Virus record (IMG/VR): IMGVR_UViG_3300037343_000102
Coordinates: 1 to 35,813 of that record
DNA from: a virus
Reading direction: 5' to 3' (one strand)
Length of the DNA stretch: 35,813 nt
The translations under genes and the position numbers were made by a program. The notes beneath the pieces were generated by a model. The model saw nothing but the letters and a program-made list of their open reading frames with translations. It did no database searches and had not been told where the DNA came from. Of the stretch, positions 1 through 6,120 are shown one piece after another; the stretch's first letter is position 1; each line of letters opens with the position of its first letter.

Positions 1-188
1 TTAGAAATTCTACAATAAATATAGACTGGAACTTTACCGCACCGATTAACGGCTTGTTTTATTCTAAAGGTGGCAGCATGGCAAATGGCGAATTTAACAA
101 CGTCACAGTAAACTACTTGAATGGTAGCGCAGGCGGTCAACCTAATTGGGGTTTAATAGAAGCTGTTGGCGGTAGTGCGGGAAACTTA
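1..188 (+). repeat. Terminal direct repeat (left copy; right copy at 35626-35813)
   Basis: Bases 1-188 align without gaps to 35626-35813. All differences (16 by eye) fall within 31-61; the rest is identical. This is the signature of a circular or circularly permuted molecule assembled with an overlap, in which the two ends come from slightly different genomes. True terminal redundancy in a linear genome is less likely, because the repeat lies inside one coding frame. Confidence 0.85.
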
Positions 189-332
189 CCTAATACAATC
201 AGCTTTATAAACTGCATACTGACGGGCAGTAGTGGTACAGGCGCAATACAACGTCTAGGAACAGGCACACCAACAATCATAAATAGTTTCGGAGTAGTCA
301 ACGGAGTATCAACAGCAATAACAGTACAATAA
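1..332 (+). CDS. C-terminal end of tail spike/fibre protein (partial, continues from window end)
   Basis: The reading frame is open from the first base (first full codon at 3) and stops at 332. It encodes the last part of the beta-helix-like protein that begins at 33555. The first 188 bases repeat the last 188 of the window in the same frame, so the gene is cut by the contig ends. Joining them gives a protein of about 800 residues. The TTG at 54 and ATG at 78 are internal codons, not starts. The end is rich in Gly, Asn, Ser and Thr, as in beta-helical phage spikes. Residues encoded by 30-62 differ from the other copy (NFTAPINGLFY here, TSIAPITGLFI there). Confidence 0.85.
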   Translation, partial: RNSTINIDWNFTAPINGLFYSKGGSMANGEFNNVTVNYLNGSAGGQPNWGLIEAVGGSAGNLPNTISFINCILTGSSGTGAIQRLGTGTPTIINSFGVVNGVSTAITVQ

Positions 333-350
333 TTAATTAAATTTTAGATT

Positions 351-617
351 ATGACTATAAAAAAAACAGACACAAATGCAGAGTTTTTCTGGATTTTAAT
401 TTTTAGAGTAGCGGGTTTGGTTTTATTTTTCTTGCCATTTATTCCTATCACTTTAGGCTACATCCATTCAACAAGTGAAAAAATAAGACTTGATGGTGGT
501 GATTGGCAGTTATTGGGATTTGGTTTTTTCTTAGTCTGGGGCAGTTCTTACTTTGGAATATTAGGCAACAAATTAGGCAAATTATTATCTAACAAAATAG
601 GAATTACAAAGGAATAA
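351..617 (+). CDS. Small membrane protein, holin candidate
   Basis: This 88-residue protein has two strongly hydrophobic segments, about residues 13-37 and 52-72, joined by a short polar loop (HSTSEKIRLDGGD), and a Lys-rich C-terminus. The size, two-helix topology and position just upstream of the endolysin suggest a holin, the inner-membrane pore former that releases the endolysin. No holin family is recognised by sequence. The neighbour at 622 has similar properties, so it is unclear which is the holin, or whether they are a holin and antiholin pair. The start has no Shine-Dalgarno sequence, as usual for Bacteroidetes. Confidence 0.65.
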   Translation: MTIKKTDTNAEFFWILIFRVAGLVLFFLPFIPITLGYIHSTSEKIRLDGGDWQLLGFGFFLVWGSSYFGILGNKLGKLLSNKIGITKE

Positions 618-621
618 TAGA

Positions 622-828
622 ATGACAGATAGTATGATTAAAAGCTTTGCAATGCTTAGCATTTGGCTTATAAGTGTGGGATTGCCACAAGTTTTTTTTT
701 CAATTATGACAAGTATTATAGCTTTTATTTACTTTGGAAGTATGCTTAAAATTAACGTTATAGATGTGAAATACTCTGGAAGTTGGATCTTATTTTTTAA
801 GAGTTGGTTTAACATAAAAAAACAATAA
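622..828 (+). CDS. Small membrane protein, holin/antiholin candidate
   Basis: A 68-residue hydrophobic protein starting 4 nt after the previous stop, so translation is probably coupled. Hydrophobic residues run from about 8 to 42, long enough for two membrane helices, and the C-terminus is short and Lys-rich. It belongs to the lysis cluster by position. No family is recognised. It could be the holin, an antiholin or an unrelated membrane peptide. Confidence 0.6.
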   Translation: MTDSMIKSFAMLSIWLISVGLPQVFFSIMTSIIAFIYFGSMLKINVIDVKYSGSWILFFKSWFNIKKQ

Positions 829-831
829 AAC

Positions 832-939
832 ATGAAAAATTTAATTAATTGGATTAGCAGTAGCACATTGATACCTAATATATTTTTTGTATTGATAGGT
901 ATAATTTTATTAGGAGTTGTAGTGAACTGGATATTTTAA
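832..939 (+). CDS. 35-residue single-pass membrane peptide
   Basis: A short frame between 622-828 and the endolysin, 3 nt after one stop and 1 nt before the next ATG. It encodes an N-terminal polar part (MKNLINWISSST) and a hydrophobic helix of about 18 residues (residues 14-31). The tight fit in the operon supports expression. It may be an accessory lysis peptide. Too short for a family call. Confidence 0.5.
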   Translation: MKNLINWISSSTLIPNIFFVLIGIILLGVVVNWIF

Positions 940-940
940 A

Positions 941-1525
941 ATGCAAAACTTTATAATTAAATTGTTTGATTTTTTTACATCAAGCGATATAAAAGATTTT
1001 GAAGTTTTTGACCCTGAAATTGTGAAACCCAAAGAAGTTATGGAAAAATACAGATTAGCAAACACTAAGGAGTTGTTTAATATTTACGGCATACCAACTG
1101 AAAACCCTAAGTTTTTAGAAACAATAGATTTGCCATATCCTATGCGCTTAAATTGGGATAAAAAAATACTCGTTAATAAAATGAGGTGTCATAGATTAGT
1201 TGCTTCCGATTTTCAAAACATATTCCAAGAAATATTAAATCATTATGGTTACGATGAAATTAAAGAATTAGGGATTGACTTGTTTGGCGGTTGTTTTAAC
1301 TTTAGAAAAATGCGTGGTGGGAGCGATTTGTCAAGGCATAGTTGGGGTATTGCCATTGATTTAGACACAGAAAGAAATGGACTTAAAACACCATTCAATA
1401 AAGCTAACTTTTCAAAACCAGAATATAATAAATTACATGAAATATTCGAAAAGTATGGGTTTTTAAACTTAGGAAAGGAAAAGAATTTCGATAGTATGCA
1501 CTGGGAAAAGGGAATTAAATTATGA
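941..1525 (+). CDS. Endolysin, M15 family peptidase (L-Ala-D-Glu or D-Ala-D-Ala type)
   Basis: A 194-residue protein with the zinc peptidase M15 signature in its C-terminal half: SRHSWGIAID (about 131-140), supplying the zinc ligands His133 and Asp140, and MHWE (about 186-189), supplying the last His. The family cleaves peptide cross-links or stems of peptidoglycan. Phage members act as endolysins at the end of infection. No signal peptide is evident, which fits holin-dependent release. The first 75 residues are unassigned and could bind the wall. It overlaps the next gene by 4 nt (ATGA). Confidence 0.88.
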   Translation: MQNFIIKLFDFFTSSDIKDFEVFDPEIVKPKEVMEKYRLANTKELFNIYGIPTENPKFLETIDLPYPMRLNWDKKILVNKMRCHRLVASDFQNIFQEILNHYGYDEIKELGIDLFGGCFNFRKMRGGSDLSRHSWGIAIDLDTERNGLKTPFNKANFSKPEYNKLHEIFEKYGFLNLGKEKNFDSMHWEKGIKL

Positions 1526-2067
1526 AAAACATAGCAATAATAGCCTTAGGAATAATATGTGTATTTTTACTATTTAGGGGATGCAAAGAAAAAGAACCTA
1601 AAGTAATTACTAAAACAGTAATTGAATGGAAAAGGGACACGATTACCGTTGTAGAAATATCGAAGCCTAAAATAGTTTATGTTGAGAGATATATAAACAT
1701 TAAAGGAAAGGATAGTATAATTTATAGAGATAAGCCAACTACTAACACGACTACAGCTAACGATTACCAGACTATATTACTTAGCAATAAAGCTAAAGCA
1801 AATCTAAACATAATTACGACTGGTCAACTCATAGACGTTACAGGGGATATTGAATACCCAGAAACAACTAATACTATAACTATCACAAAGAAAGTTGCTA
1901 AAAGTGGCTTATTTGCATCCGTACAATCCGATCCTAGTTTCATAACATTTGGTGGCAATCTTGATTTAGTATTAAAAAATAAAATTATATTAGGTGCTGG
2001 AGTTTTAAAAGTGCCTGAAAATCCTAATCCATACGTTATATTCAAAGCTGGTATTAGAATATTTTAA
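1522..2067 (+). CDS. Membrane-anchored lysis accessory protein (DUF6808-like, spanin-like)
   Basis: A 181-residue protein with an N-terminal hydrophobic helix (about residues 4-18) followed by RGC and a long polar region. The middle is charged and Thr-rich. The C-terminal part (GLFASVQSDPSFITFGGNLDLVL...NPYVIFKAGIRIF) looks like beta strands of an outer-membrane-like domain. Proteins of this build (DUF6808) commonly lie beside endolysin genes in Bacteroidetes phages, and I infer a spanin-like role linking inner and outer membranes. The Cys after the helix only loosely fits a lipobox. It overlaps the endolysin stop and is the last gene before a convergent junction. Confidence 0.6.
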   Translation: MKNIAIIALGIICVFLLFRGCKEKEPKVITKTVIEWKRDTITVVEISKPKIVYVERYINIKGKDSIIYRDKPTTNTTTANDYQTILLSNKAKANLNIITTGQLIDVTGDIEYPETTNTITITKKVAKSGLFASVQSDPSFITFGGNLDLVLKNKIILGAGVLKVPENPNPYVIFKAGIRIF

Positions 2068-2092
2068 AAGGGTAATCCGTCTGCAACAAAGC

Positions 2093-2145
2093 CTTTGGCA
2101 ATTCTGGCACGGTTATTTTTTGCTCTAAAATAGCCAAAGTAACCG
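2093..2145. other. Interleaved inverted repeats (possible pseudoknot/terminator) at convergent gene junction
   Basis: CTTTGGC (2093-2099) pairs with GCCAAAG (2133-2139), and CGGTTA (2110-2115) pairs with TAACCG (2140-2145). The two stems interleave, the order needed for an H-type pseudoknot, and the distal arms are adjacent. The element lies between the converging lysis operon and accessory block, where a bidirectional terminator is expected. A six-T run (2115-2120) lies between the arms. Stems of 7 and 6 bp could be chance. Confidence 0.35.
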
Positions 2146-2204
2146 ACTTTACTGAGTCTGTCATAGGTTCAATTTATTGAATTAGTTATAGCCGCATGTT
2201 ATAG

Positions 2205-2606
2205 CTAATATAAGTCCTCGCTAAATAGCCTAGTCTTTAATTCTTTGGTTTGATTTGCTAAAAAAGCAATTTTACCAGCTCGATTTCTATCCACAAATAA
2301 ATCTGTATTTGTTAAAAATCCTTGTGTTTCTCGTTCTTCAAGCGTCACTCCTTTTTTAACTATTAATGTTTTATCATAACCAAGTGATTTTCCTATACTT
2401 TGGAAAGATGAATAACAGTTATGGTGTCTTCTACCAGCGATAACAAATCCAGATTTTATATTTTTTGGTTGGTGATTATGTTTTTTGCCATCATTAAACC
2501 AAATTGCTGAACAAATAATGTAAGTAATAGCTATAACACCATCTATAAATAATGGCGAGTTAGTGCTTAAATCGGTAGTCTGTGTGTCTTTATTTTGTTC
2601 TTTCAT
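2205..2606 (-). CDS. Prophage-type hypothetical protein (…LFSEDLY family)
   Basis: A 133-residue protein. From about residue 30 it resembles a small family common in prophages and mobile elements, recalled by the pattern ICSAIWF, GxRHHxC, QGFLTNTDLFVDRNRAGKIA and terminal LFSEDLY. Its biochemical function is unknown. The N-terminal 28 residues do not look like that family and are partly encoded by a 37-bp hairpin sequence (2532-2568) that also occurs in the gene ending at 5872, so the true start may lie further downstream. It is separated from its upstream neighbour by a hairpin (2634-2663). Confidence 0.7.
   Translation of the reverse strand: MKEQNKDTQTTDLSTNSPLFIDGVIAITYIICSAIWFNDGKKHNHQPKNIKSGFVIAGRRHHNCYSSFQSIGKSLGYDKTLIVKKGVTLEERETQGFLTNTDLFVDRNRAGKIAFLANQTKELKTRLFSEDLY
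2532..2568 (-). repeat. 37-bp repeat, copy 1 (inside the 5' part of an ORF)
   Basis: This matches 6037-6073 at 33 of 37 bases. Both copies are read in the same frame near the start of their ORFs and encode STNSPL. On the minus strand the repeat contains TAAC TCGC ... GTGTTATA, the same TAAC...GTTA core as the intergenic hairpins of this block. In this copy the inner stem is weaker than in copy 2. Confidence 0.6.
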
Positions 2607-2633
2607 AATTCAAAGTTTAGTACCTATTTAGTC

Positions 2634-2663
2634 GCCACTATTCATAGATTTAACGTTAGTGGC
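2634..2663 (-). repeat. Cassette-type intergenic hairpin
   Basis: Arms GCCACTA (2634-2640) and TAGTGGC (2657-2663) form a perfect 7-bp stem. The palindrome TAACGTTA (2651-2658) overlaps the distal arm. The TAG stop of the gene ending at 2663 overlaps the hairpin, as with other sites in this block. Downstream on the minus strand is a GTACTAAA leader similar to those after the sites at 5186 and in the 5544-5639 gap. Confidence 0.5.
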
Positions 2664-2866
2664 TATTTCACAGAACCGCCACGCTCAAGCTCAACTTTTA
2701 CAATTAGAAATGAATTATCTTCAAATTGCAATTCTTTTTTTTGCGAGAAAATATAACTTAAATTTTTCTCTTTTTTTTCGTCAAATCCAATGCTTTTGCA
2801 AAGAATAGGCAAAGAACCGAACAATCTGTATTGCTCGGTTTCTTTATTTTTTAAAATTAAAGGCAT
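2663..2866 (-). CDS. Hypothetical protein, 67 residues
   Basis: A small charged protein that begins at the last base of the preceding minus-strand gene, so the two are probably translationally coupled. The second half (FEDNSFLIVKVELERGG) suggests a beta strand. No family or function is recognised. It is transcribed from the promoter at 3111-3141 together with its neighbour. Confidence 0.6.
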   Translation of the reverse strand: MPLILKNKETEQYRLFGSLPILCKSIGFDEKKEKNLSYIFSQKKELQFEDNSFLIVKVELERGGSVK

Positions 2867-3066
2867 TAGTTTAATTTTATAGATGGAGCGTTAATTTTTG
2901 CTTTTTCGATAAAAACTTTTCCTAAATGTTTAAAAGCTATATTACTATCTGCATATCCTAATTCTCTAGCAATATTATCAAAATGCAATTGTCTTGGTGT
3001 TGATGCTTTTTTTACTTTATAAGTAATTCTGTTTTGTAAATTTTTAACGTCTTGATTAAGTTTCAT
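2866..3066 (-). CDS. Hypothetical protein, 66 residues
   Basis: A basic, mostly helical small protein; RELGYADSNIAFKHLGKVF looks like a small helical domain. It is the first gene after a strong Bacteroidetes promoter (3111-3141) with a leader of about 40 nt. It overlaps the next gene by one base. No family is recognised. It could be a regulator, but no clear helix-turn-helix is visible. Confidence 0.62.
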   Translation of the reverse strand: MKLNQDVKNLQNRITYKVKKASTPRQLHFDNIARELGYADSNIAFKHLGKVFIEKAKINAPSIKLN

Positions 3067-3110
3067 AATTTCTATTTTTTTATAAATAACGTTGTTGTTA
3101 TTTTCTTTAG

Positions 3111-3141
3111 CAAATATATAACATATTTTATAATAAACAAA
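3111..3141 (-). promoter_or_regulatory. Bacteroidetes-type promoter for 2866-3066
   Basis: On the minus strand TTTG (3141-3138) is followed after exactly 19 nt by TATATTTG (3118-3111), the consensus of Bacteroidetes primary-sigma promoters. The next gene starts 44 nt downstream. The surroundings are very AT-rich. Confidence 0.7.
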
Positions 3142-3198
3142 ACTTTTTAAAAAATATTTTACTTATTTACTAAAATATTTTTAAGAGTAGAAAAAACA

Positions 3199-3329
3199 GC
3201 CACTAACACTTGTTTTGCAAGATTGTGAGTTTTCTGTTAAGTTCATATTTTCATTTCGCATTGTAATTTATTTTAAGTTGAATAATTGTAGTTACGAAGT
3301 TCACAACCTCGCAAAGCACCAACGTTATA
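3199..3329 (-). repeat. Long cassette-type inverted repeat
   Basis: Arms at 3199-3231 and 3297-3329 (33 nt each) pair imperfectly. Outer cores are TAAC and GTTA. Inner parts share TTGTGA and TTTGC tracts with a few mismatches and unequal spacers. The hairpin fills the gap between genes 3337-3567 and 2866-3066. Its first TAACG lies just after the TAG stop of 3337-3567. This is the longest site of the series. Confidence 0.6.
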
Positions 3330-3336
3330 TTTAATG

Positions 3337-3567
3337 CTACATAACATCTAATTCAAACTTAACTTTTCTCCACCATTTCGCTTGATGTTTATATTCCATA
3401 TCAATATTGAATTTATCCATAAACTCTAATATTTCATCTACTGCAATATGTGAATTTTTAATAGCGATTAGTGAACATAGAATTTCATTACCACAATCGG
3501 TATCTTCATCCATCAATATCATTCTATACCTATTTACTAATTCTGCTGCTTTTTCTTTTGCTTCCAT
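3337..3567 (-). CDS. Small hypothetical protein common in flavobacterial mobile DNA
   Basis: A 76-residue acidic helical protein. The pattern KEKAAELVNRYR...AIKNSHIAVDEILEFM...WWRKVKFEL resembles small proteins (KAKELV...ALIAVDEI...YWQEVK) that I recall as frequent in flavobacterial prophages and islands; their function is unknown. It is flanked on both sides by cassette-type hairpins (3606-3665 and 3199-3329), so it looks like a single-gene cassette. Confidence 0.65.
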   Translation of the reverse strand: MEAKEKAAELVNRYRMILMDEDTDCGNEILCSLIAIKNSHIAVDEILEFMDKFNIDMEYKHQAKWWRKVKFELDVM

Positions 3568-3605
3568 TTTTTATATAATTTATTCGTTAATTAACCGCAC
3601 TAAAA

Positions 3606-3665
3606 TATAACACGGTATAAAATTCATTTCGTGCCTCAACGCATCTTATACTATACGTTACCTGC
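3606..3665 (-). repeat. Cassette-type intergenic hairpin after methyltransferase gene
   Basis: On the plus strand TATAACACGGTATAAAA (from 3606) pairs with TTATACTATACGTTACC (ending 3662) around a central loop. The cores are TAAC and GTTA, with unequal spacers (ACGG against G or GTATAG). The distal arm is part of a 28-bp exact repeat (3645-3672) shared with the site after the other methyltransferase gene (4458-4485). Confidence 0.6.
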
Positions 3666-3669
3666 AATA

Positions 3670-4398
3670 CTACGTTAGTACTCTTTTACAAGCAGTTTCA
3701 TAATGTTCAGGGTCTTGCTCCATCATAATAAAGTTTCTCCCAAGATTTTTTGCTCCAAGTCCAGTAGTTCCGCTACCACAAGTGTTGTCTAATATCAAAT
3801 CACCTTTATTAGTGTAAGTTCGTATCATATACTCAATTAAAGATAATGACTTTTGAGTTGGGTGTAAGCTGTTATGGTTTCCGTTACTGTATTGTATTAA
3901 ATTGCTTGGATAGTTTGTGTAGCTACTTTTATTACTGTGTTCTTTTTGCTCACCATAAATCTTTTCACCTTTTTTGTATTTAAAGTGGTTTGGTCTAAAA
4001 TTAGAAACCTCACACTTAATTAACCCTTGTGGGTTGTAAGTCGGTTGTTTTTTATAAAAAACACAAATATCTTCAACTTGTCTAAGAGGCTGTTTCTTTG
4101 CGTTTAAGTGGTTTGTTTTAGTTATTTTATCCCAAGTAAAAGAGTATTTAAACATTTTCAAGTTACTGCTAACTAAAATACTTGTAAAAGGTTGTGAAGC
4201 GAAAAGAACTATTGTGCCATTATCTTTAATTACTCGTTTATATTCTTTCCATAATTTATCCAAATCAATTACACTATCCCACTTACATTGAGTAGTACCA
4301 TAAGGTAAATCGCAAAAAATCATATCAACGCTTTTATCATCTACGTGTTTAGGCATTAACTCTAAGCAATCCCCTAAATATATTTCGTTTATCTTCAT
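3670..4398 (-). CDS. DNA methyltransferase, beta class (N6-adenine or N4-cytosine)
   Basis: A 242-residue enzyme transferring a methyl group from S-adenosylmethionine to an exocyclic amino group in DNA. Catalytic motif IV is DLPYG (about 31-35, a DPPY variant). The AdoMet motif I comes near the C-terminus as DNTCGSGTTGLGA (about 205-217), preceded by HPTQK. This order defines the beta class. No restriction endonuclease is adjacent, so it is an orphan enzyme, plausibly protecting phage DNA from host restriction. The next gene upstream is a second, different methyltransferase, and both are followed by the same 28-bp sequence. Target specificity cannot be read from the sequence. Confidence 0.9.
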   Translation of the reverse strand: MKINEIYLGDCLELMPKHVDDKSVDMIFCDLPYGTTQCKWDSVIDLDKLWKEYKRVIKDNGTIVLFASQPFTSILVSSNLKMFKYSFTWDKITKTNHLNAKKQPLRQVEDICVFYKKQPTYNPQGLIKCEVSNFRPNHFKYKKGEKIYGEQKEHSNKSSYTNYPSNLIQYSNGNHNSLHPTQKSLSLIEYMIRTYTNKGDLILDNTCGSGTTGLGAKNLGRNFIMMEQDPEHYETACKRVLT

Positions 4399-4422
4399 AA
4401 TTTTATCTTTTAAATCCGTACA

Positions 4423-4478
4423 GCAGGTAACAACGTATAAAGTGCATTAAAACGCACCTTATACTATACGTTACCTGC
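4423..4478 (-). repeat. Cassette-type intergenic hairpin between the two methyltransferase genes
   Basis: Arms GCAGGTAAC...GTATAAAGTGCATT (4423-4448) and AACGCACCTTAT...GTTACCTGC (4451-4478) form an almost complete hairpin with a tiny loop. The outer 9 bp (GCAGGTAAC with GTTACCTGC) are perfect. Extra unpaired bases lie on one side (AAC after the TAAC core, matching nothing opposite). It is the clearest member of the series. Confidence 0.7.
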
Positions 4479-4482
4479 AATA

Positions 4483-5163
4483 CTAAAAAAAGGTCAGTTG
4501 CTTTTTATGAGCTTCGAGCCTTTTGTTTGCTTTAATGTAGTAATCTTTATCAATTTCAAGTCCTACTAAATCATATTTTCGATTCCAACAGGCTTCCGCA
4601 ATGCTTCCACTTCCTAAATGCGTGTCAATTATTTTGCTTCCTTCTTTTACATAAGTATCTAATATCCATTCATAAAGCTGTACAGGTTTTTGTGTCGGGT
4701 GTATTTTTCTTTCTTTTTGAGGGTTGTTTAAGTAACCAAATCCTATCCAGTCATAAGTGAACCTTCTTAAAATTCCGTCACTACTTGTCCACGCAAGTTC
4801 ACCATCACTAAAGTTCATATTATTTGCATTTGTAATCTTTTTATCCCAGAAAATCCACCCTTTCTTTGGTGGTAATAAATCAGCAAAATAATTGCCACCC
4901 CACACAATTTGATTTTTAGATATTCTTATCAGCTCGGCAAAGTATTCAGGCGTTGGTCTGCAAGTGTCCCATCCTTTTTTTTCGTGATGTTGTTTATTTC
5001 CAAAGGTACTTGCTTTGCCTGCTTTGCCTTTTACGGTTGTATTGCCATCAAAGTTAATCCCATAAGGTGGGTCAACGATAGCCCAATCAAATTGTTTATC
5101 CTCGCATTGCTTCATATAAAGCAAACAATCTTGGTTTAGTAATTCTATATTAGGTTCAGTCAT
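4483..5163 (-). CDS. DNA methyltransferase, beta class (adenine-specific type)
   Basis: A 226-residue methyltransferase. Motif IV is VDPPYGINFDG (about 30-40), and HPTQKP (about 171-176) precedes motif I, DTHLGSGSIAEA (about 195-206). It belongs to the beta class, with the catalytic motif first. DPPYG is typical of N6-adenine enzymes of phages. At 226 residues it is short and has little room for a separate target-recognition domain. No cognate endonuclease is visible, so it probably acts in anti-restriction or regulation. It is flanked by hairpin sites at 5186-5246 and 4423-4478. Confidence 0.9.
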   Translation of the reverse strand: MTEPNIELLNQDCLLYMKQCEDKQFDWAIVDPPYGINFDGNTTVKGKAGKASTFGNKQHHEKKGWDTCRPTPEYFAELIRISKNQIVWGGNYFADLLPPKKGWIFWDKKITNANNMNFSDGELAWTSSDGILRRFTYDWIGFGYLNNPQKERKIHPTQKPVQLYEWILDTYVKEGSKIIDTHLGSGSIAEACWNRKYDLVGLEIDKDYYIKANKRLEAHKKQLTFF

Positions 5164-5185
5164 AATTCATTTTTTTAGTACAGTA

Positions 5186-5246
5186 GGTAACAATGTATAT
5201 AACCCATTGCCGAAAAAGGCAACGTGCCATATACTCAACGTTACCC
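5186..5246 (-). repeat. Cassette-type intergenic hairpin
   Basis: Arms 5186-5211 (GGTAACAATGTATATAACCC, ending ATTGCC) and 5218-5246 (GGCAACGTGCCATATACTCA, ending ACGTTACCC) pair imperfectly around GAAAAA. On the minus strand the stop codon TAA of gene 5241-5543 is itself part of the GGGTAACG arm, so gene end and site are fused, as in integron cassettes. Confidence 0.65.
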
Positions 5247-5543
5247 ACCATTTAAAAGCGAGTGACCCATATACAAACCTTCACAATAGCCAATAGCACG
5301 ATATTTAGATTTTGAAAATTCGTTTGTTCTTTCAGTGATAGCATCATCTTTATAATAAACACGCCACAACCAATGACCTTTATCCATTTGCTCAACTCTA
5401 AAAGTGTATTCGTCTATTTTGCAAATAAAGTCATCATCGCTATTGGCTTCCCACGGAAATTCTTCGGTAGCAAACGAAGGATAAAAACGGTGGGTAACAC
5501 CAGATATAGTGTATGGCTTTTCTGTTTTTGAAGGCTGTTTCAT
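5241..5543 (-). CDS. Hypothetical protein, 100 residues
   Basis: An acidic, aromatic-rich soluble protein with probable beta strands (DEYTFRVEQMDKGHWLWRVYY) and a Gly-rich tail. No family is recognised. Its stop codon lies within the hairpin site at 5186-5246. Upstream, on the minus strand, a leader with GTACAAAAC resembles the leader before gene 2205-2606. It appears to be a one-gene cassette. Confidence 0.62.
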   Translation of the reverse strand: MKQPSKTEKPYTISGVTHRFYPSFATEEFPWEANSDDDFICKIDEYTFRVEQMDKGHWLWRVYYKDDAITERTNEFSKSKYRAIGYCEGLYMGHSLLNGG

Positions 5544-5639
5544 TTTTGTAAAGTTGTTTATTAATCAAAGTTTTGTACTGTTTAAAAGGTCGCCACACAC
5601 CATATCCAAACCGCTAAGACCTCGGTATATAAATAATGC

Positions 5640-5882
5640 TTACTTCACTACTTCATCAATGGCTAGTTCCATCAACAAAAATGCTAAATCTCGGTTTCTA
5701 AATTGGCTTCTGTAATTTTCAACAATGATAGTAATACCTATTTCACTTTCTAGTTTAATGCCTACTGTCATAATTCCGCAGGATTGTCCGCCTGTTTTTT
5801 GTTCTGGATGCCTAGTAATTTTTACGCTTTCTAAAAGCATTTTTTTAGTTTCTGTTTTCATATACCAAGCGTTATAATTCAT
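5640..5882 (-). CDS. Mini release-factor-like protein (GGQ domain)
   Basis: An 80-residue frame; the better start is probably Met8 (ATG at 5861-5859), giving 73 residues. GGQ (about 31-33) is followed 16 residues later by a Gly-Ile pair, then by RSQ (58-60) and NRDLA. In class I release factors and ArfB-type rescue factors the domain reads GGQ, about 17 residues, GI, then RSQ..N..A, so spacing and anchors agree closely. GGQ catalyses peptidyl-tRNA hydrolysis in that family. The usual GPGGQ is TGGQ here and there is no codon-recognition or long basic tail. A ribosome-directed role is an inference from motif spacing only. Confidence 0.5.
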   Translation of the reverse strand: MNYNAWYMKTETKKMLLESVKITRHPEQKTGGQSCGIMTVGIKLESEIGITIIVENYRSQFRNRDLAFLLMELAIDEVVK

Positions 5883-6102
5883 TTCCTAAAAGCCATTCAA
5901 TAGCATCTTCAAAACCTATCTCATACATTTGCCTTTGTTTATAAGTCATTGGAAAACCTTGCTCCTTCCTAATTTTAACGTTTTTATTTACCCCATTTAT
6001 AACTGCCTGTATCTTGTCACGAAGTGACAACGAAATTATAACACTCGCTATAAGTAATGGCGAGTTAGTGCTTTTCTGATGTTCTGTGCTTTCTATATTC
6101 AT
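5872..6102 (-). CDS. Hypothetical protein, 76 residues
   Basis: The frame is open from a GTG at 6141, but the first ATG is at 6102, which I prefer. Residues about 11-25 (STNSPLLIASVII) are encoded by the 37-bp repeat shared with 2532-2568, so the native protein may start later. The C-terminal half (GFPMTYKQRQMYEIGFEDAIEWLLGNEL) is helical and resembles small flavobacterial mobile-element proteins, with no known function. The TAA stop lies in a TATAACG sequence and the next gene starts across it. Confidence 0.55.
   Translation of the reverse strand: MNIESTEHQKSTNSPLLIASVIISLSLRDKIQAVINGVNKNVKIRKEQGFPMTYKQRQMYEIGFEDAIEWLLGNEL
6037..6073 (-). repeat. 37-bp repeat, copy 2 (inside the 5' part of an ORF)
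   Basis: This matches 2532-2568 at 33 of 37 bases. In this copy TAACACTCGC (6039-6048) pairs with GCGAGTTA (6060-6067), leaving AC unpaired. The compact hairpin therefore has the TAAC...GTTA core plus asymmetric bases seen in the intergenic sites. It is translated in frame in the gene ending at 5872. Confidence 0.6.
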
Positions 6103-6120
6103 TGGTTCTAAATTTAAAGT

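Noticed and set aside
31-61. Diversity-generating retroelement variable region
   Set aside because: The differences between the two copies involve all bases, not only sites that could be adenines of a template. There is no second template-like copy, and no reverse transcriptase was seen.
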